64,000 nt of DNA from NCBI GenBank assembly GCA_031428275.1, contig JANPPC010000019.1, positions 62,001 through 126,000 on the forward strand, given 5' to 3'. This document shows, piece by piece, positions 8,191 to 17,265 of this stretch. How positions within the stretch are numbered: the stretch's first letter is position 1; each line of letters opens with the position of its first letter. Position numbers and translations under genes: made by a program. The notes under the pieces were generated by a model. The model made no database searches. It was given only the letters and a program-made list of their open reading frames with translations, and was not told where the DNA came from. Source of the stretch: Pseudobdellovibrio sp031428275 (GTDB lineage: Bacteria > Bdellovibrionota > Bdellovibrionia > Bdellovibrionales > Bdellovibrionaceae).

Positions 8191-9786
8191 CTAGATAATT
8201 GTGTCACTACCTTGGGTTTCGTGAATACGACTCATGTCGAGCGCCGCAGGCGAATAATCGATTGAATAGTGAATTCCTCTAGACTCGTGACGGCGTAAAG
8301 CGCACTCGACGGTTAGCTTAGCTACAGTTGCGATATTACGAAGCTCTAAAATATCTGAGTGAACCTTCATGTTCGAGTAATACTCTTTAACTTCAGATTT
8401 AATATTAATTAAACGATTACGAGCGCGCTCTAGACGTTTATTAGAACGAACGATGCCAACATAGTTCCACATCAGTCGACGAATTTCTTCCCACATATGT
8501 GAGATCACGACCATTTCATCAGAATCAGTAGCATTGGGTTCGTTCCATGGAATTGGTTCTTTTTCTAATACAGTTTTTTCGATCACTGTTGACCAATTAT
8601 TCTTTAAATAATCGGCGCAGTTTTGTGCCATCGCTAAACACTCAAGCAATGAATTTGACGCCAGTCGATTGGCGCCGTGTAAACCTGTGCAAGCAGTCTC
8701 TCCGATTGCAAAAAGACCAACTAAGTCTGTCTGCCCAGCGACGTCGGTCATGACTCCGCCGCATAAGTAGTGGGCCGCAGGCACCACCGGAATAGGTTGC
8801 TTCGACATATCAATGCCGTATTCTAAACATTTCGCAAAAATATGTGGAAAGTGACTTTTTAAAAAATCGACCGGCTTATGCGAAATATCAAGATAGACGC
8901 AAGCCTCAGCGGTTTTCTTCATCTCAGCGTCGATGCCGCGGGCGACGATATCGCGCGGGGCAAGTGATCCCAGCTCATGGTGTTTCTTCATGAAGGCTTC
9001 ACCTTGCGAATTAATAAGTTCTCCGCCTTCTCCGCGAATAGCTTCGGTAATTAAAAAATTGCGTGCGTCAGGATGGTAAAGACAAGTCGGGTGAAACTGC
9101 ATAAATTCTAAATTTGCAACGCGCGCGCCGGCCCGGTGAGCCATCGCAATTCCGTCGCCGGTGGCTCCGCTCCAATTTGAAGTGTAAAGATAAACTTTGC
9201 CCGCACCACCGGTCGCTAGAATTGTCGATTTTGCTTTTACGATTTTTACATGCTCGGCAACTTTATCTAAAACGTACAAGCCGGCAATACTGGTTGCACC
9301 GGTTAGCGTGGGATCAATTTTTTTGTTTATGAGCAAGTCGATGGCAAAATGGTTTTCTAAAATTTGAATATTAGGGTGAGCTAAAACTTGTTTGAGTAAC
9401 CGTTGATGGATTTCGGCTCCGGTTTGATCTTCGTGGTGCAAGATGCGGCGAAACGAGTGGCCCCCTTCGCGAGTTAAATCGGCATCGAATCTGACGCCCC
9501 AATTTAATAAATCCTTAATTCTTTCAGGAGCTTGCTCGATAAAATTACGCACCGCTTCAGGGCGACAAAGTCCGGCTCCGGCGACCAAGGTGTCTTCGAT
9601 GTGACTATTAAAACTGTCTTCTGTGTCCATGACCGCGGCAATTCCCCCTTGGGCCATTGCACTATTTGTCGAGGGAGCTTTATCTTTCGTCAGAATTAGA
9701 ACTTTTTTTTGATCGGCTAACTTCAATGCGACAGCTAAAGCCGCCACTCCCGAACCAACAATTGCTACATCAGTTTCGATTTTCAT
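8191..9786 (-). CDS. nadB: L-aspartate oxidase
   Basis: It oxidises L-aspartate to iminoaspartate with FAD, the first step of de novo NAD synthesis. The N-terminal VGSGVAALAVALKLA segment is the FAD dinucleotide fold, followed by the family markers SNSAMAQGGIAA (residues about 41-52) and HHEDQTGAEIH. QFHPTCLYH, EAIRGEGGELIN and APRDIVARGID are the active-site blocks shared with the succinate dehydrogenase/fumarate reductase flavoproteins. At 531 residues it is full length, with the C-terminal helical domain present. nadA and nadC are not in this window. It is divergent from the sensor gene across only 41 bases, so the two promoters must overlap. Confidence 0.95.
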   Translation of the reverse strand: MKIETDVAIVGSGVAALAVALKLADQKKVLILTKDKAPSTNSAMAQGGIAAVMDTEDSFNSHIEDTLVAGAGLCRPEAVRNFIEQAPERIKDLLNWGVRFDADLTREGGHSFRRILHHEDQTGAEIHQRLLKQVLAHPNIQILENHFAIDLLINKKIDPTLTGATSIAGLYVLDKVAEHVKIVKAKSTILATGGAGKVYLYTSNWSGATGDGIAMAHRAGARVANLEFMQFHPTCLYHPDARNFLITEAIRGEGGELINSQGEAFMKKHHELGSLAPRDIVARGIDAEMKKTAEACVYLDISHKPVDFLKSHFPHIFAKCLEYGIDMSKQPIPVVPAAHYLCGGVMTDVAGQTDLVGLFAIGETACTGLHGANRLASNSLLECLAMAQNCADYLKNNWSTVIEKTVLEKEPIPWNEPNATDSDEMVVISHMWEEIRRLMWNYVGIVRSNKRLERARNRLINIKSEVKEYYSNMKVHSDILELRNIATVAKLTVECALRRHESRGIHYSIDYSPAALDMSRIHETQGSDTII

Positions 9787-9827
9787 ATCTATTGATTCCT
9801 ATCAAGAAACATAACTACAATAGGAGC

Positions 9828-11639
9828 ATGAGCAAAGCAAGGACGCAGCCATCAGCGAAGACAGGACTTGTCTTCAAAATTTCAATAGCACTCGTATTTT
9901 TGTTGGCCGTCGTGGTGTACAAATTAAACGATTATTTTAAACAAGAAAAATGGTTCTTGGCGCAAAACCAATTGCGTACGCAAATCGTTTCAACCAAAAC
10001 GGCTGTCTCAAGCCAATTAAATCAGCTAAAAAATATTTTATCTAGTTACGAAACCGAATTAAGCGAAAGCAAAATCAACTGGGTGCAACTAGATCCTTTC
10101 TTCGGAATTGCAAAAGCTCAAAAAAATGGTTCAGCCCTACGAATTACTCAGTACATAGGCCGATCTGGTTCGGTCGGTGATCGTTGGAATTCAGCTTATT
10201 TAGAAAAAGCACTTACTTTGCGTAAAGCTACAAATGACAGCCCTATTACGACGCAGTTGTTTCGCGACAAACAAGGCGGTAAATTTTTAGCGATTATATT
10301 TACGAATGCAAAAAATTCTTCGCTGGTTGTCGTCGGTTCAGCCGATTATTTTCAAAAATATTTCGATTTGAACCGCGGCGGAAAAATGACTTCGCTTTTA
10401 AAAACAAGTGACAATGTATTAGCCGCGCACAGTGAGGCTGATTATGTGGCGACGTTAACGGATGAAGCCACCCTTTCTACCAAGGCTCATCTTATTGAAA
10501 AAGAAGAAATCGTCGGAACAAATTTAATCGCGATGAATTACATCGCCAAAAAAGGATTGGTTTCGGGTTTTGTCGTTCCGTGGAGCGTTGTGGGTTTGAT
10601 TTCGGGTTTTGGTTTTATTTTAATTGGGCTTCTTTATTACGGCCTTGATCCGATTGAAAAACGGGTCGAGCGTTACAAAAAGCAAGAGCGCGACCAAATC
10701 TTTAAAGAAACTTTGGCGACTAACTTAGCTGAATCGAATTTAAAAGACTTGCCTGCCGGAACATTGAATGAAGCCTCAAATTCAGCTGCTAGGCAGGTGC
10801 CGTTAGCAAAAGTGACCGAGGCCATTTCTGAAGCTAGTAGATCTGCCAAAACAAAAGAATTTGGCTATTCTTCAGAGCCAGTCGATATGGCCAGCAGATT
10901 TAGCAGCGTGACCATACCGCTACAACAAGCGCTATTTAACATTGAAAGGTCGCTTAGCGAGAACGGTATTTTGATTGAACGTCATATAAACACGACACTT
11001 TCGTATGATTTGCCCTTCTCCGGAATTATTCGCGCGTTTGAAACCATACTGAAAAGCCGCGCTGAGGCCGTCCGTGATCAAATCGATAAGCGTATTGTTA
11101 TTCGTGCCTATGATATCGAACAAAACATGACCGTGATCGAGGTAAAAGATTTAGGTTTTACGTCGCCGCCATCTTCTGCGGCAGGGCTGGCGCTTGTGCA
11201 GGCTAAGGAAATAGCTCGTCAAGCCCGCGCAGATCTTACAATTGAAAAAGCTGAACCACAAGGAGTGCTGGTTAAAATGATTATTAAAAATTTAGTTGCC
11301 GCTCCAATTAATCTAGATGATTTGTCTAAGAAAACGCTGCCTGCCTTTAGCGAAACCGAGAAGCCGGAAGTTACACAAGAAATAGAATTACAAGGTTTAG
11401 ATCTTGAAGATTCGGCATCGGCAATTGATTTAGAAAAAGCATTGTCGCTTGATGATATAGATTCTGATGGCGGACAAGAAGAAATAAAAGTGGCAATGAC
11501 CTCAAAGAATTTCAAAACTTCAGACAGTCACCCTTTAATTCAGAAACCGCATTTTTTATTAGGTAAAAAAGATTTTAAAGTTGATGAAATCACCATAAAA
11601 ATTCGTAGACCAAACACAGATCGAGTTAATAAAGCATGA
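9828..11639 (+). CDS. Membrane sensor-like protein with degenerate histidine kinase ATPase domain
   Basis: The protein has a transmembrane helix at about residues 13-33, a periplasmic region of roughly 210 residues and a second helix at about 243-268. A Lys/Glu-rich linker and then a domain at about 350-495 follow, resembling the end of a kinase HATPase (AGLALVQAKEIARQARADL is like the LGLALVKEI helix), but clear N-box, G1 and HisKA His motifs are missing. The last ~110 residues are acidic and probably disordered. I chose ATG 9828, with AGGAG just upstream; a longer in-frame start at 9657 would run into nadB. The next gene overlaps by four bases and is a receiver/degenerate GGDEF protein, so a sensory role is plausible but phosphotransfer is doubtful. 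Confidence 0.7.
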   Translation: MSKARTQPSAKTGLVFKISIALVFLLAVVVYKLNDYFKQEKWFLAQNQLRTQIVSTKTAVSSQLNQLKNILSSYETELSESKINWVQLDPFFGIAKAQKNGSALRITQYIGRSGSVGDRWNSAYLEKALTLRKATNDSPITTQLFRDKQGGKFLAIIFTNAKNSSLVVVGSADYFQKYFDLNRGGKMTSLLKTSDNVLAAHSEADYVATLTDEATLSTKAHLIEKEEIVGTNLIAMNYIAKKGLVSGFVVPWSVVGLISGFGFILIGLLYYGLDPIEKRVERYKKQERDQIFKETLATNLAESNLKDLPAGTLNEASNSAARQVPLAKVTEAISEASRSAKTKEFGYSSEPVDMASRFSSVTIPLQQALFNIERSLSENGILIERHINTTLSYDLPFSGIIRAFETILKSRAEAVRDQIDKRIVIRAYDIEQNMTVIEVKDLGFTSPPSSAAGLALVQAKEIARQARADLTIEKAEPQGVLVKMIIKNLVAAPINLDDLSKKTLPAFSETEKPEVTQEIELQGLDLEDSASAIDLEKALSLDDIDSDGGQEEIKVAMTSKNFKTSDSHPLIQKPHFLLGKKDFKVDEITIKIRRPNTDRVNKA

Positions 11640-13093
11640 ATATCAGACAACACGCATCTGAATTTTCAGTTTACGTTCTATCGCAAGACGCAGACCTAGG
11701 CTCGCGCGTAAAATTAAATCTGTCGCACGCGGGTTACGACGTGTATTTTTTTGCTGATTTTGACGAGATGTATTCGCGCCTTCAGTCGAGTCCGCCGCAT
11801 ATAGTTGTTGTTGATTACGATGCCCTAGTCGCGCCACTCGGCGAACTCTTCGAAAAAGTTTTACGAGTGTCAGCAGAAATCAAAATAATTTGTTTGTCTG
11901 ATCCCACTAACTTTGTGAATTTTTCTGCTTTTCAAGATTACAATATGGTGCTGTTTTTTGATCGTTTGACAGTCGCTGTCGAGCTGCAAGTTCGGTTCGC
12001 CGTTGATCAAACTTGCGAAGTATTATTTCGCCAGTATCAAAACGAACAAATCTACGAATCATACATTAATAAAAATGAAAATTTAGAAAACTTAGAGCAG
12101 GCTATCCAGCAAGAACGTGCCGGGCCAAAGGTTAGGCCGTTTCAAATGCGAATCTCTGAGTATCGCTCGGCTGAATCAAAAGAAGATTTATTGCATATCT
12201 TTTTTCGCCAGAACCCTGAACAGTCTTGGGTATTTCTTAAATATATAAAATCGATTCAGACTTACATTGCCGTTTCTCATCAAAATATGCCTGAAAACTG
12301 GGTTGAAGGATTGTCGTTTAAGGTCGCAGCTCAAGAAGAAGATTTTAATCGTCGTGTAATGGTTGGAGATTTTCCTGAGCGGTTAATTAAGTACGTTGAG
12401 TCTAAGTGGAATGTTGATCGAATTAAGATGATGCCACTGGTTTTAAAAAACGAAATCGAAGGTCTTTTTGTTACCACTCAAGACATCTCGGCAATAGTCG
12501 CGGAAGACTTTTCATTAATGAGCTTAGTTTATAACTTGCTGGCGATTGAATCGCAGCCGCAGTTTTTAGACGTTGAAGATTCACTAACTGGATTTTATAA
12601 TCAGCTTTTTTATAAACGTATCTTAGATAAAGAGATAGATCGTTCGAAAAGGTCGTTTGCTCCGATTTCGGTTATTAAAGTAGCTGTCGATTCTTACCGC
12701 GAAATCGAAGTAAGCCAGAGCAAAGGCTTTTGCGACGAAGTTATAAAGAAAATTGCAAACGTCATAAAAAAAACGAGTCGCTTGCCAGATTATGCATGCC
12801 GAACGTCCGAAAACGAATTTTCTATAATATTAACAAACTGTAATCGTAAAGGAGCCGCGTTTCGCTCGGAGCGTTTACGCCAAGAACTTCGGCTAGAAAG
12901 TTTCTCTAAGGCGGGTGTAATGATCACCATTAGCCAAGGTATTAGTGAATATCCGACTTTAACCAAATCTGCTGAAGCGCTAGATGATTCAGCTCGCAAG
13001 GCCTTAGATTTCATTTCATCTCGAGGCTCAGACAAAATTTGTATTTTTAAAGCTCCTACCGGTCATCAACCTGATTTTCAGGTAGACACGTGA
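11636..13093 (+). CDS. Receiver-like and degenerate GGDEF domain protein
   Basis: Residues about 10-130 have the alternating pattern of a response-regulator receiver (VYVLSQDADLG, then HIVVVDYDALV with a candidate phosphoacceptor Asp). A middle region of unknown type spans about 150-310. Residues about 315-475 look like a diguanylate cyclase domain (DSLTGFYNQLFY, later RTSENEFSIIL), but the GGDEF signature is replaced by SENEF, so c-di-GMP synthesis is unlikely; it may bind a nucleotide or act by protein contact. The ATGA overlap with the sensor-like gene implies translational coupling. It belongs to the long plus-strand run that continues through alr and the mla genes. Confidence 0.75.
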   Translation: MNIRQHASEFSVYVLSQDADLGSRVKLNLSHAGYDVYFFADFDEMYSRLQSSPPHIVVVDYDALVAPLGELFEKVLRVSAEIKIICLSDPTNFVNFSAFQDYNMVLFFDRLTVAVELQVRFAVDQTCEVLFRQYQNEQIYESYINKNENLENLEQAIQQERAGPKVRPFQMRISEYRSAESKEDLLHIFFRQNPEQSWVFLKYIKSIQTYIAVSHQNMPENWVEGLSFKVAAQEEDFNRRVMVGDFPERLIKYVESKWNVDRIKMMPLVLKNEIEGLFVTTQDISAIVAEDFSLMSLVYNLLAIESQPQFLDVEDSLTGFYNQLFYKRILDKEIDRSKRSFAPISVIKVAVDSYREIEVSQSKGFCDEVIKKIANVIKKTSRLPDYACRTSENEFSIILTNCNRKGAAFRSERLRQELRLESFSKAGVMITISQGISEYPTLTKSAEALDDSARKALDFISSRGSDKICIFKAPTGHQPDFQVDT

Positions 13094-13100
13094 GCCGTTA

Positions 13101-14273
13101 ATGGAACTGTTTCGCAACACCTACGCCGATATAAGTTTAGATTCTTTAGCTGCTAATTTAGCTGAAATTAAGAAAATCGCGGGCGATGATCGTTTTATTT
13201 GTCCGATGGTGAAGGCCAATGCCTACGGGCATGGTGATGTACAAACTTCATTAGCCTTAGAGAAAGTTGGCACCGACACGATTGGGGTTTGCTTAATCGA
13301 AGAAGGCCTGTTGCTTCGTTCGTCTGGAGTGAATGCACAAATTTTAGTATTTCGTGGTTTCGATAAACGTGGCGCTGAAAAGATTCTTGAGTATCAGATG
13401 ACCCCGGTCGTAAGCACCTGGGAACAAATTCAATACTTAGAGTCTGTGGCAGACGAACCTGTTAAAGTTCACTTGAAGTTCAACACGGGTATGAATCGTA
13501 TTGGGTTCAACCCTGACCAGGCTGAAAAATTATCGGCGTACTTTAAAGGATCTAAAACATTAAAGCTAAAAGCATTGCTAACCCATTTTGCGATGGGCGA
13601 AGATGCTTTTTCGGTTACAGGTTTTTCTGCGAAGCAAACCACGCAGTTCGAACAAATTATTGATTATTTCAGTGACCACGATATATATGCGCACCTTTTG
13701 AATTCAGGCGGAATTGCTAGCTTAGCGCAAGTTCAAAAAAATCAGCTTAAAGATCATTATCTGTTAAAACGGAAATATGGTTTTAGGCCAGGCTTAGCGA
13801 TGTATGGTTATCAGCCTTCACCGTTGTTTAGCGAAATGAAGTTAAAACCGGTTATGACATTAAAATCTGTCGTAAATAATATTCGAACGGTTATGCCCGG
13901 CGAAACTGTTTCTTACGGCTGCACCTGGAGCCCCACAGTAGTTTCGAAGGTTGCAGTTGTTCCAATAGGCTACGCAGATGGAGTGCGCCGGTTGATATCA
14001 AACAAAGCGCATGTTTTATTTGCCGGTAAGCCGGTACCTATCGTTGGTCAAATCTGTATGGATTTTCTAATGTTAGACGTAACTAATGTAGTTGCAGGTG
14101 ATGATTTAACAAATTGGAATGAAGAAGAAGTAACGCTTTTCGGTTACGACGAAAAAAATAATTTTTTATCGGCCGAATCTATGGCTGAAAAATCAAGTAC
14201 GATCGTTTGGGAGACTTTAACTTCTGTAGGTGAACGAGTTCCTAGACATTACCGAGGATTGAAGAAGACATGA
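13101..14273 (+). CDS. alr: Alanine racemase
   Basis: This PLP enzyme interconverts L- and D-alanine to supply D-Ala for peptidoglycan. The PLP lysine is K38 in MVKANAYGHG, and the second catalytic base is the Tyr of VSYGCTW near residue 272; VVPIGYADGVRR and VGQICMDFLMLDV are the usual C-terminal blocks of the beta domain. At 390 residues it is normal length. It starts seven bases after the degenerate GGDEF gene and overlaps the next gene as ATGA, placing a cell-wall enzyme directly ahead of an envelope lipid transporter. Confidence 0.95.
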   Translation: MELFRNTYADISLDSLAANLAEIKKIAGDDRFICPMVKANAYGHGDVQTSLALEKVGTDTIGVCLIEEGLLLRSSGVNAQILVFRGFDKRGAEKILEYQMTPVVSTWEQIQYLESVADEPVKVHLKFNTGMNRIGFNPDQAEKLSAYFKGSKTLKLKALLTHFAMGEDAFSVTGFSAKQTTQFEQIIDYFSDHDIYAHLLNSGGIASLAQVQKNQLKDHYLLKRKYGFRPGLAMYGYQPSPLFSEMKLKPVMTLKSVVNNIRTVMPGETVSYGCTWSPTVVSKVAVVPIGYADGVRRLISNKAHVLFAGKPVPIVGQICMDFLMLDVTNVVAGDDLTNWNEEEVTLFGYDEKNNFLSAESMAEKSSTIVWETLTSVGERVPRHYRGLKKT

Positions 14274-15094
14274 TTCAACAAATCGCCAAAGGCATTGATC
14301 AAGTTATAAATTATTTTGTCGGAGGATTACGCGGCTTTGTGAAAGAAGTCGGCTTGATGACGATCTTCGCAACACAAAGCGTTCGCCTACTTTTCGCAAA
14401 ACCCTATCGTTACGGTGAAGTGTTAAAGCATATGGAGTTTATTGGTAATCAGTCGGTAGGCATTATTGCGCTAACTAGCGTATTCACGGGCTTAGCAATT
14501 TCATTTCAAATTTATTTAGGATTTAAATTAGTCAATGCAACCGATCTTGTCGGGCCAACAGTTGCACTGGGAATCACCCGCGAGCTTGGCCCAGTCCTAA
14601 CGGGTCTGATAGTGGCTGCTCGGGCGGGTGGTGCTATGGCTGCGCGTTTAGGTACGATGCGCGTGAACGAACAAATGGATGCGCTCGATGTGATGGGTGT
14701 TAATACGAAGCAATACTTAATTGCCCCAAGGTTAATTGCGGCCGTTATCTGTATGCCTTTATTAACGGCGTTGTTTGATTTTATGGCCATGGTGGGATCA
14801 TGGTTTCTATGTACGAAGCTGGTGGGTCTTGACCACGCTGTCTTCATGCAAAAAATTCGCGATACAATCGAAATGCGCCATATCAATGAAGGCTTATTAA
14901 AATCGGCCGTCTTCGGTTTTATGTTCGCGGTTATTTGTACTTACAAAGGTTTCAATACAACAGGCGGAGCTAAAGGCGTCGGCGAGGCAACTAATCGCGG
15001 CGTCGTCATTAGTATGGTAAGTATTATCATTCTAGATTATTACCTGATGAATATTTTGCGTATATTCTATCTTCTTGCAGGGATTAGCCAATGA
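14270..15094 (+). CDS. mlaE: MlaE-type ABC lipid transport permease
   Basis: This is the integral inner-membrane subunit of an MCE-type transporter that moves phospholipid between the membranes. The 274-residue protein has an N-terminal amphipathic stretch and about five hydrophobic segments. It carries the family signature ALGITRELGPVLTGLIVAAR, followed by GAMAARLGTMRVNEQMDAL. It overlaps alr and the ATPase gene by four bases on each side, so the permease, ATPase and MCE protein are translated as a unit. I find no mlaB or mlaC in this cluster, so it is a minimal E-F-D set. Confidence 0.93.
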   Translation: MIQQIAKGIDQVINYFVGGLRGFVKEVGLMTIFATQSVRLLFAKPYRYGEVLKHMEFIGNQSVGIIALTSVFTGLAISFQIYLGFKLVNATDLVGPTVALGITRELGPVLTGLIVAARAGGAMAARLGTMRVNEQMDALDVMGVNTKQYLIAPRLIAAVICMPLLTALFDFMAMVGSWFLCTKLVGLDHAVFMQKIRDTIEMRHINEGLLKSAVFGFMFAVICTYKGFNTTGGAKGVGEATNRGVVISMVSIIILDYYLMNILRIFYLLAGISQ

Positions 15095-15864
15095 GTGTGA
15101 AAAATAAATTTGATTACGCAATCATCCTTGAAAATGTACAAAAAACTTTTGATGGAAAAGAATTTGTTCTTAAAGGGATTGATCTAAAAATTCCGAAAGG
15201 AAGTTTAACTTCAATCATCGGGTTTTCGGGTACTGGCAAAAGTGTAATGTTAAAACACATGCTGGGTTTATTTAAACCAACCTCTGGTCATGTGACAGTA
15301 CTAGGCACCGATATTTCGACTTTGAACGAAGATGATCTTACGAAATTTCGTTGTAATTACGGTGTTCTTTTTCAAAGTGCGGCGCTATTCGATGATATGA
15401 CTGTTTTAGAAAATGTATGTTTTCCGCTCGAAGAACATCGTCGTGAACTGACTAAAGAGCAAGTGATCCAAATAGCCTTAGCAAAATTAATGATGGTCGG
15501 TCTAGACCCTAAGCATAACGAAAAGCTACCAAGTCAAATTTCGGGCGGTATGCAAAAACGAACAGGTCTGGCTAGAGCACTCGCCCTAGATCCAGAAATT
15601 TTAATCTACGACGAACCGACGACAGGATTAGATCCCATTCTAACCGAAATGGTAGATAATTTAATTGTAGAAACACATAAGGCTCGTCCGGGTACAACAT
15701 CGATAATGGTGTCGCACGATTTGCAGGCTGCTTTTCGTATAGCAGATTTTGTGGTGATGCTCGATTCCGGAAAAGTTTTATTAGCCGGTAAGCCAGATGA
15801 TTTTTATAAAACAGATATTGAACTGGTCAGAAGGTTCGTAGACAAGGGAATCAAACATCAATGA
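15091..15864 (+). CDS. mlaF: MlaF-type ABC transporter ATPase
   Basis: This is the cytoplasmic ATPase that powers the MlaE permease. Walker A is GFSGTGKS (residues 44-51), the ABC signature is ISGGMQKR at about 150-157, Walker B with the catalytic Glu is ILIYDEP near 171-177, and the H-loop is VSHD. The SGGMQKR variant is typical of the Mla/Ttg2A branch rather than importer ATPases. The length of 257 residues is usual. It is translationally coupled to mlaE by an ATGA overlap and followed after 24 bases by the MCE protein gene. Confidence 0.95.
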   Translation: MSVKNKFDYAIILENVQKTFDGKEFVLKGIDLKIPKGSLTSIIGFSGTGKSVMLKHMLGLFKPTSGHVTVLGTDISTLNEDDLTKFRCNYGVLFQSAALFDDMTVLENVCFPLEEHRRELTKEQVIQIALAKLMMVGLDPKHNEKLPSQISGGMQKRTGLARALALDPEILIYDEPTTGLDPILTEMVDNLIVETHKARPGTTSIMVSHDLQAAFRIADFVVMLDSGKVLLAGKPDDFYKTDIELVRRFVDKGIKHQ

Positions 15865-15888
15865 TATTCTTCTTTTGGAGATTCTAAC

Positions 15889-17265
15889 GTGGGTTTTTTA
15901 AGTTTAGCAGAAGTAAAAGTTGGAGCCTTAGTTGTGGCCATTGGTGCTTTGATTGCATTCATGTCGATGCAAATCAGCGACGATCCAAGCTTTATGGGTC
16001 GTTCAAAAAAGGCTTGGTTTCTGTTGCCAAATGCGAACGGACTTATCAAAGGATCAGCGATTAAATCTGCAGGTATACCGGTTGGTGTAATTAAAGATAT
16101 CAAATTGCAAGACGGCAAAGCACGCATTGATGTTACTATTAAGTCAGACGTAGGCTTGACCCGTTCCGCATCAGTTGAAATGCGCGCAAATGGTATTTTG
16201 GGCGATAAAATGATTGATGTGAACCCAGGTACAATTGGGGATCCTGAATTAGAAGATGGGGGCCAGATCGTGAACGTTAAAACGGGCGGTTCCTTAGACG
16301 ACGTCATGGGCCAAGTCGGTGAAATTACGACAAATTTAAAAGACGTAGCAAAAAATTTAAAAGAGGCGCTTAGCGAAGACGGAACAAATAAGCATGTTCT
16401 AGGGCGTGTCGTTTTAAATGTTGAAAAACTGACTGGTGATTTAGCGCAGATGACGACCGAAAATAAGGACCAGATCAGCGAAATCGTTGATCAGGTCCAC
16501 GAAATCACATCAACTATTGATGAATTAGTAAATGATGAAAGTGACACAGGTTTAAAAAACACTTGGAAAAAAAGTTTAGCGCGACTTGATAATTCAATGA
16601 AAAATATCGATGAGATCACGACTAAAATTAATAATGGTGAAGGCGCGATCGGTAAGTTGGTTTCAGACGAGCAAACGGCAGAAGATGTTTCAACGGCTAT
16701 TGAAGGCATCAGCGGTTTAGTCGATTCGGCTAATAAGATTTCGACCGGCATCGATTTCAATTCCTATTATTTACAAGAAGTAAAAGACGCAAAGACGGCC
16801 GTGGGTATTACAATTCAGCCAGGAATGGATCGCTATTACTACATCGGAGTTATTACTGACCCAGCAGGCGTTGTTGATGAATCATCAATTGAAACAACGA
16901 CAAACGGTGTGACGGTGCGACAAGATGAAAAGAAAATTTATCAAAGTAAAGTTAAGTTTTCATTGCTATACGGTAAGAATTTTTTCGATTGGACATTGCG
17001 CGCAGGTGTGATTGAAAACACGGGTGGCGTTGGTGCTGATTATAAATTTTTTCGTGAAAAAGCGACCCTATCTACAGATTTCTACGATTTTGAAAAAGTT
17101 CAGTGGCGTGCTTCTTTAAATTATAAATTGGCTTATGGTTTCTACTTAGTGGGTGGCTATAACGATATTCTTAATAAACGCAGCGCCCAGTCAGCATTTT
17201 TTGGAGCAGGGTTGTACTTAACGAACGACGATTTAAAATTATTCTTATCGAAAGCACCTTTCTAG
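15889..17265 (+). CDS. mlaD: MlaD-like MCE domain protein with long barrel-like C-terminal region
   Basis: This is a membrane-anchored MCE protein that binds and channels lipids in the periplasm. An N-terminal helix (about residues 5-22) precedes the MCE domain (about 35-115), with LIKGSAIKSAGIPVGVIKDI and ANGILGDKMIDV. A helical segment (about 130-280) follows. The final ~170 residues are rich in aromatic beta-strands (KVKFSLLYGKNFFDWTL, NYKLAYGFYLVGGYND, FFGAGLYLT) like an outer-membrane barrel. At 458 residues it is much longer than E. coli MlaD (~183). The start is GTG with TGGAG eight bases upstream. The tail could let one polypeptide bridge both membranes, which is inference. Confidence 0.88.
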   Translation: MGFLSLAEVKVGALVVAIGALIAFMSMQISDDPSFMGRSKKAWFLLPNANGLIKGSAIKSAGIPVGVIKDIKLQDGKARIDVTIKSDVGLTRSASVEMRANGILGDKMIDVNPGTIGDPELEDGGQIVNVKTGGSLDDVMGQVGEITTNLKDVAKNLKEALSEDGTNKHVLGRVVLNVEKLTGDLAQMTTENKDQISEIVDQVHEITSTIDELVNDESDTGLKNTWKKSLARLDNSMKNIDEITTKINNGEGAIGKLVSDEQTAEDVSTAIEGISGLVDSANKISTGIDFNSYYLQEVKDAKTAVGITIQPGMDRYYYIGVITDPAGVVDESSIETTTNGVTVRQDEKKIYQSKVKFSLLYGKNFFDWTLRAGVIENTGGVGADYKFFREKATLSTDFYDFEKVQWRASLNYKLAYGFYLVGGYNDILNKRSAQSAFFGAGLYLTNDDLKLFLSKAPF

